From Microcaldota archaeon (lineage in GTDB: Archaea; Micrarchaeota; Micrarchaeia; Anstonellales; Bilamarchaeaceae), in contig DYTL01000058.1 of assembly GCA_020726005.1 (NCBI GenBank), forward strand, positions 1 through 5,416: a DNA stretch of 5,416 bases, given 5' to 3'. Position 1 is the stretch's first letter. Each line of letters opens with the position of its first letter. Under the pieces are notes generated by a model. The model was not told the origin of the DNA. It searched no databases and saw only the letters and a program-made list of their open reading frames with translations. This document shows positions 5,321 through 5,416 of this stretch, piece by piece. Both the position numbers and the translations under genes were made by a program.

Positions 5321-5416
5321 CAAAGTTCATTGCACCATTTGTCATATTCCTTATTTATTTTATCTATTTTTATACGGGCTATCATTGAAATTTTATACGG
5401 ATGAATTTCTTTCAAT
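5317..5416 (-). CDS. cutA: CutA-like divalent-cation tolerance protein, C-terminal part only
   Basis: The minus strand is open from the window edge to a TAA at 5319-5317 and encodes the last 32 residues of a protein whose start lies beyond base 5416. The other two minus frames close within a few codons. The sequence EIHPYKISMIARIKI, then NKEYDKWCNEL, follows the end of CutA proteins: H-P-Y, two residues, a P/S position, I-x-x-I strand, then N-x-x-Y-x-x-W before the terminus. CutA is a small trimeric protein of ferredoxin-like fold, linked to copper tolerance in E. coli, with unclear function elsewhere. The usual PE after HPY-xx is replaced by SM here. Its stop codon overlaps the Hsp20 stop codon on the other strand by two bases. 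Confidence 0.72.
   Translation of the reverse strand, partial: LKEIHPYKISMIARIKIDKINKEYDKWCNELC
5351..5371 (+). terminator. T-rich stretch that may end Hsp20 transcription
   Basis: About 30 bases after the Hsp20 stop, 16 of 21 bases are T, with runs of three to five T. Archaeal RNA polymerase often stops in such oligo-T tracts without a hairpin. The stretch lies inside the convergent cutA gene, where it encodes the lysine/isoleucine-rich end, so its base bias may also simply reflect coding. Confidence 0.35.

Noticed and set aside
1..5416. tRNA or rRNA genes, CRISPR repeats, insertion sequences or defence genes
   Set aside because: Nearly all bases are taken by ordinary genes. No cloverleaf-like, tandemly repeated or transposase-like sequence was seen, and there is no gene-free stretch longer than about 95 bases.

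Overview
The window looks like a piece of a compact, AT-rich archaeal chromosome. Signs of this are TATA boxes of the TTTATATA type, Shine-Dalgarno cores of the GGTG/GTGAT type complementary to the archaeal 16S 3' end, a long archaeal-type Hsp20, a class II HMG-CoA reductase and a DPAGT1-like membrane glycosyl-phosphate transferase. Class II HMG-CoA reductase occurs in Thermoplasmata, Archaeoglobus and some DPANN archaea. The lineage cannot be fixed further from sequence reading alone. Gene packing is extreme: stop and start codons overlap as ATGA, and both convergent gene pairs overlap at their 3' ends.

Layout. Bases 1-55 may hold the last codons of an upstream gene. A plus-strand run follows: a small PadR-family regulator (52-351), class II HMG-CoA reductase (about 378-1688), a multi-pass membrane protein with a C-terminal extracytoplasmic domain (1685-3025), and a polyprenyl-phosphate GlcNAc-1-phosphate transferase-like enzyme (3022-3990). 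A minus-strand sugar nucleotidyltransferase (4686-3967) converges on it. A 94-bp divergent promoter region (4687-4780) separates that gene from a plus-strand Hsp20 gene (4781-5320). The 3' end of a minus-strand gene, recognisable as CutA, closes the window (5416-5317).

How the genes fit together. HMG-CoA reductase feeds mevalonate into isoprenoid and polyprenol synthesis. The GPT-like enzyme loads a sugar phosphate on a polyprenyl phosphate. The nucleotidyltransferase can make activated sugars. The membrane protein between the first two has, in the right order and with consistent topology, degenerate counterparts of all four landmark motifs of the oligosaccharyltransferase STT3/AglB: DMD, EYE, TFTE and VFDYP. 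It has only about 9 membrane spans and 446 residues. My main proposal is that the operon is a lipid-linked glycan/protein glycosylation cassette that includes a miniaturised, divergent STT3-like protein. This is an inference from motif reading and needs a profile or structure comparison.
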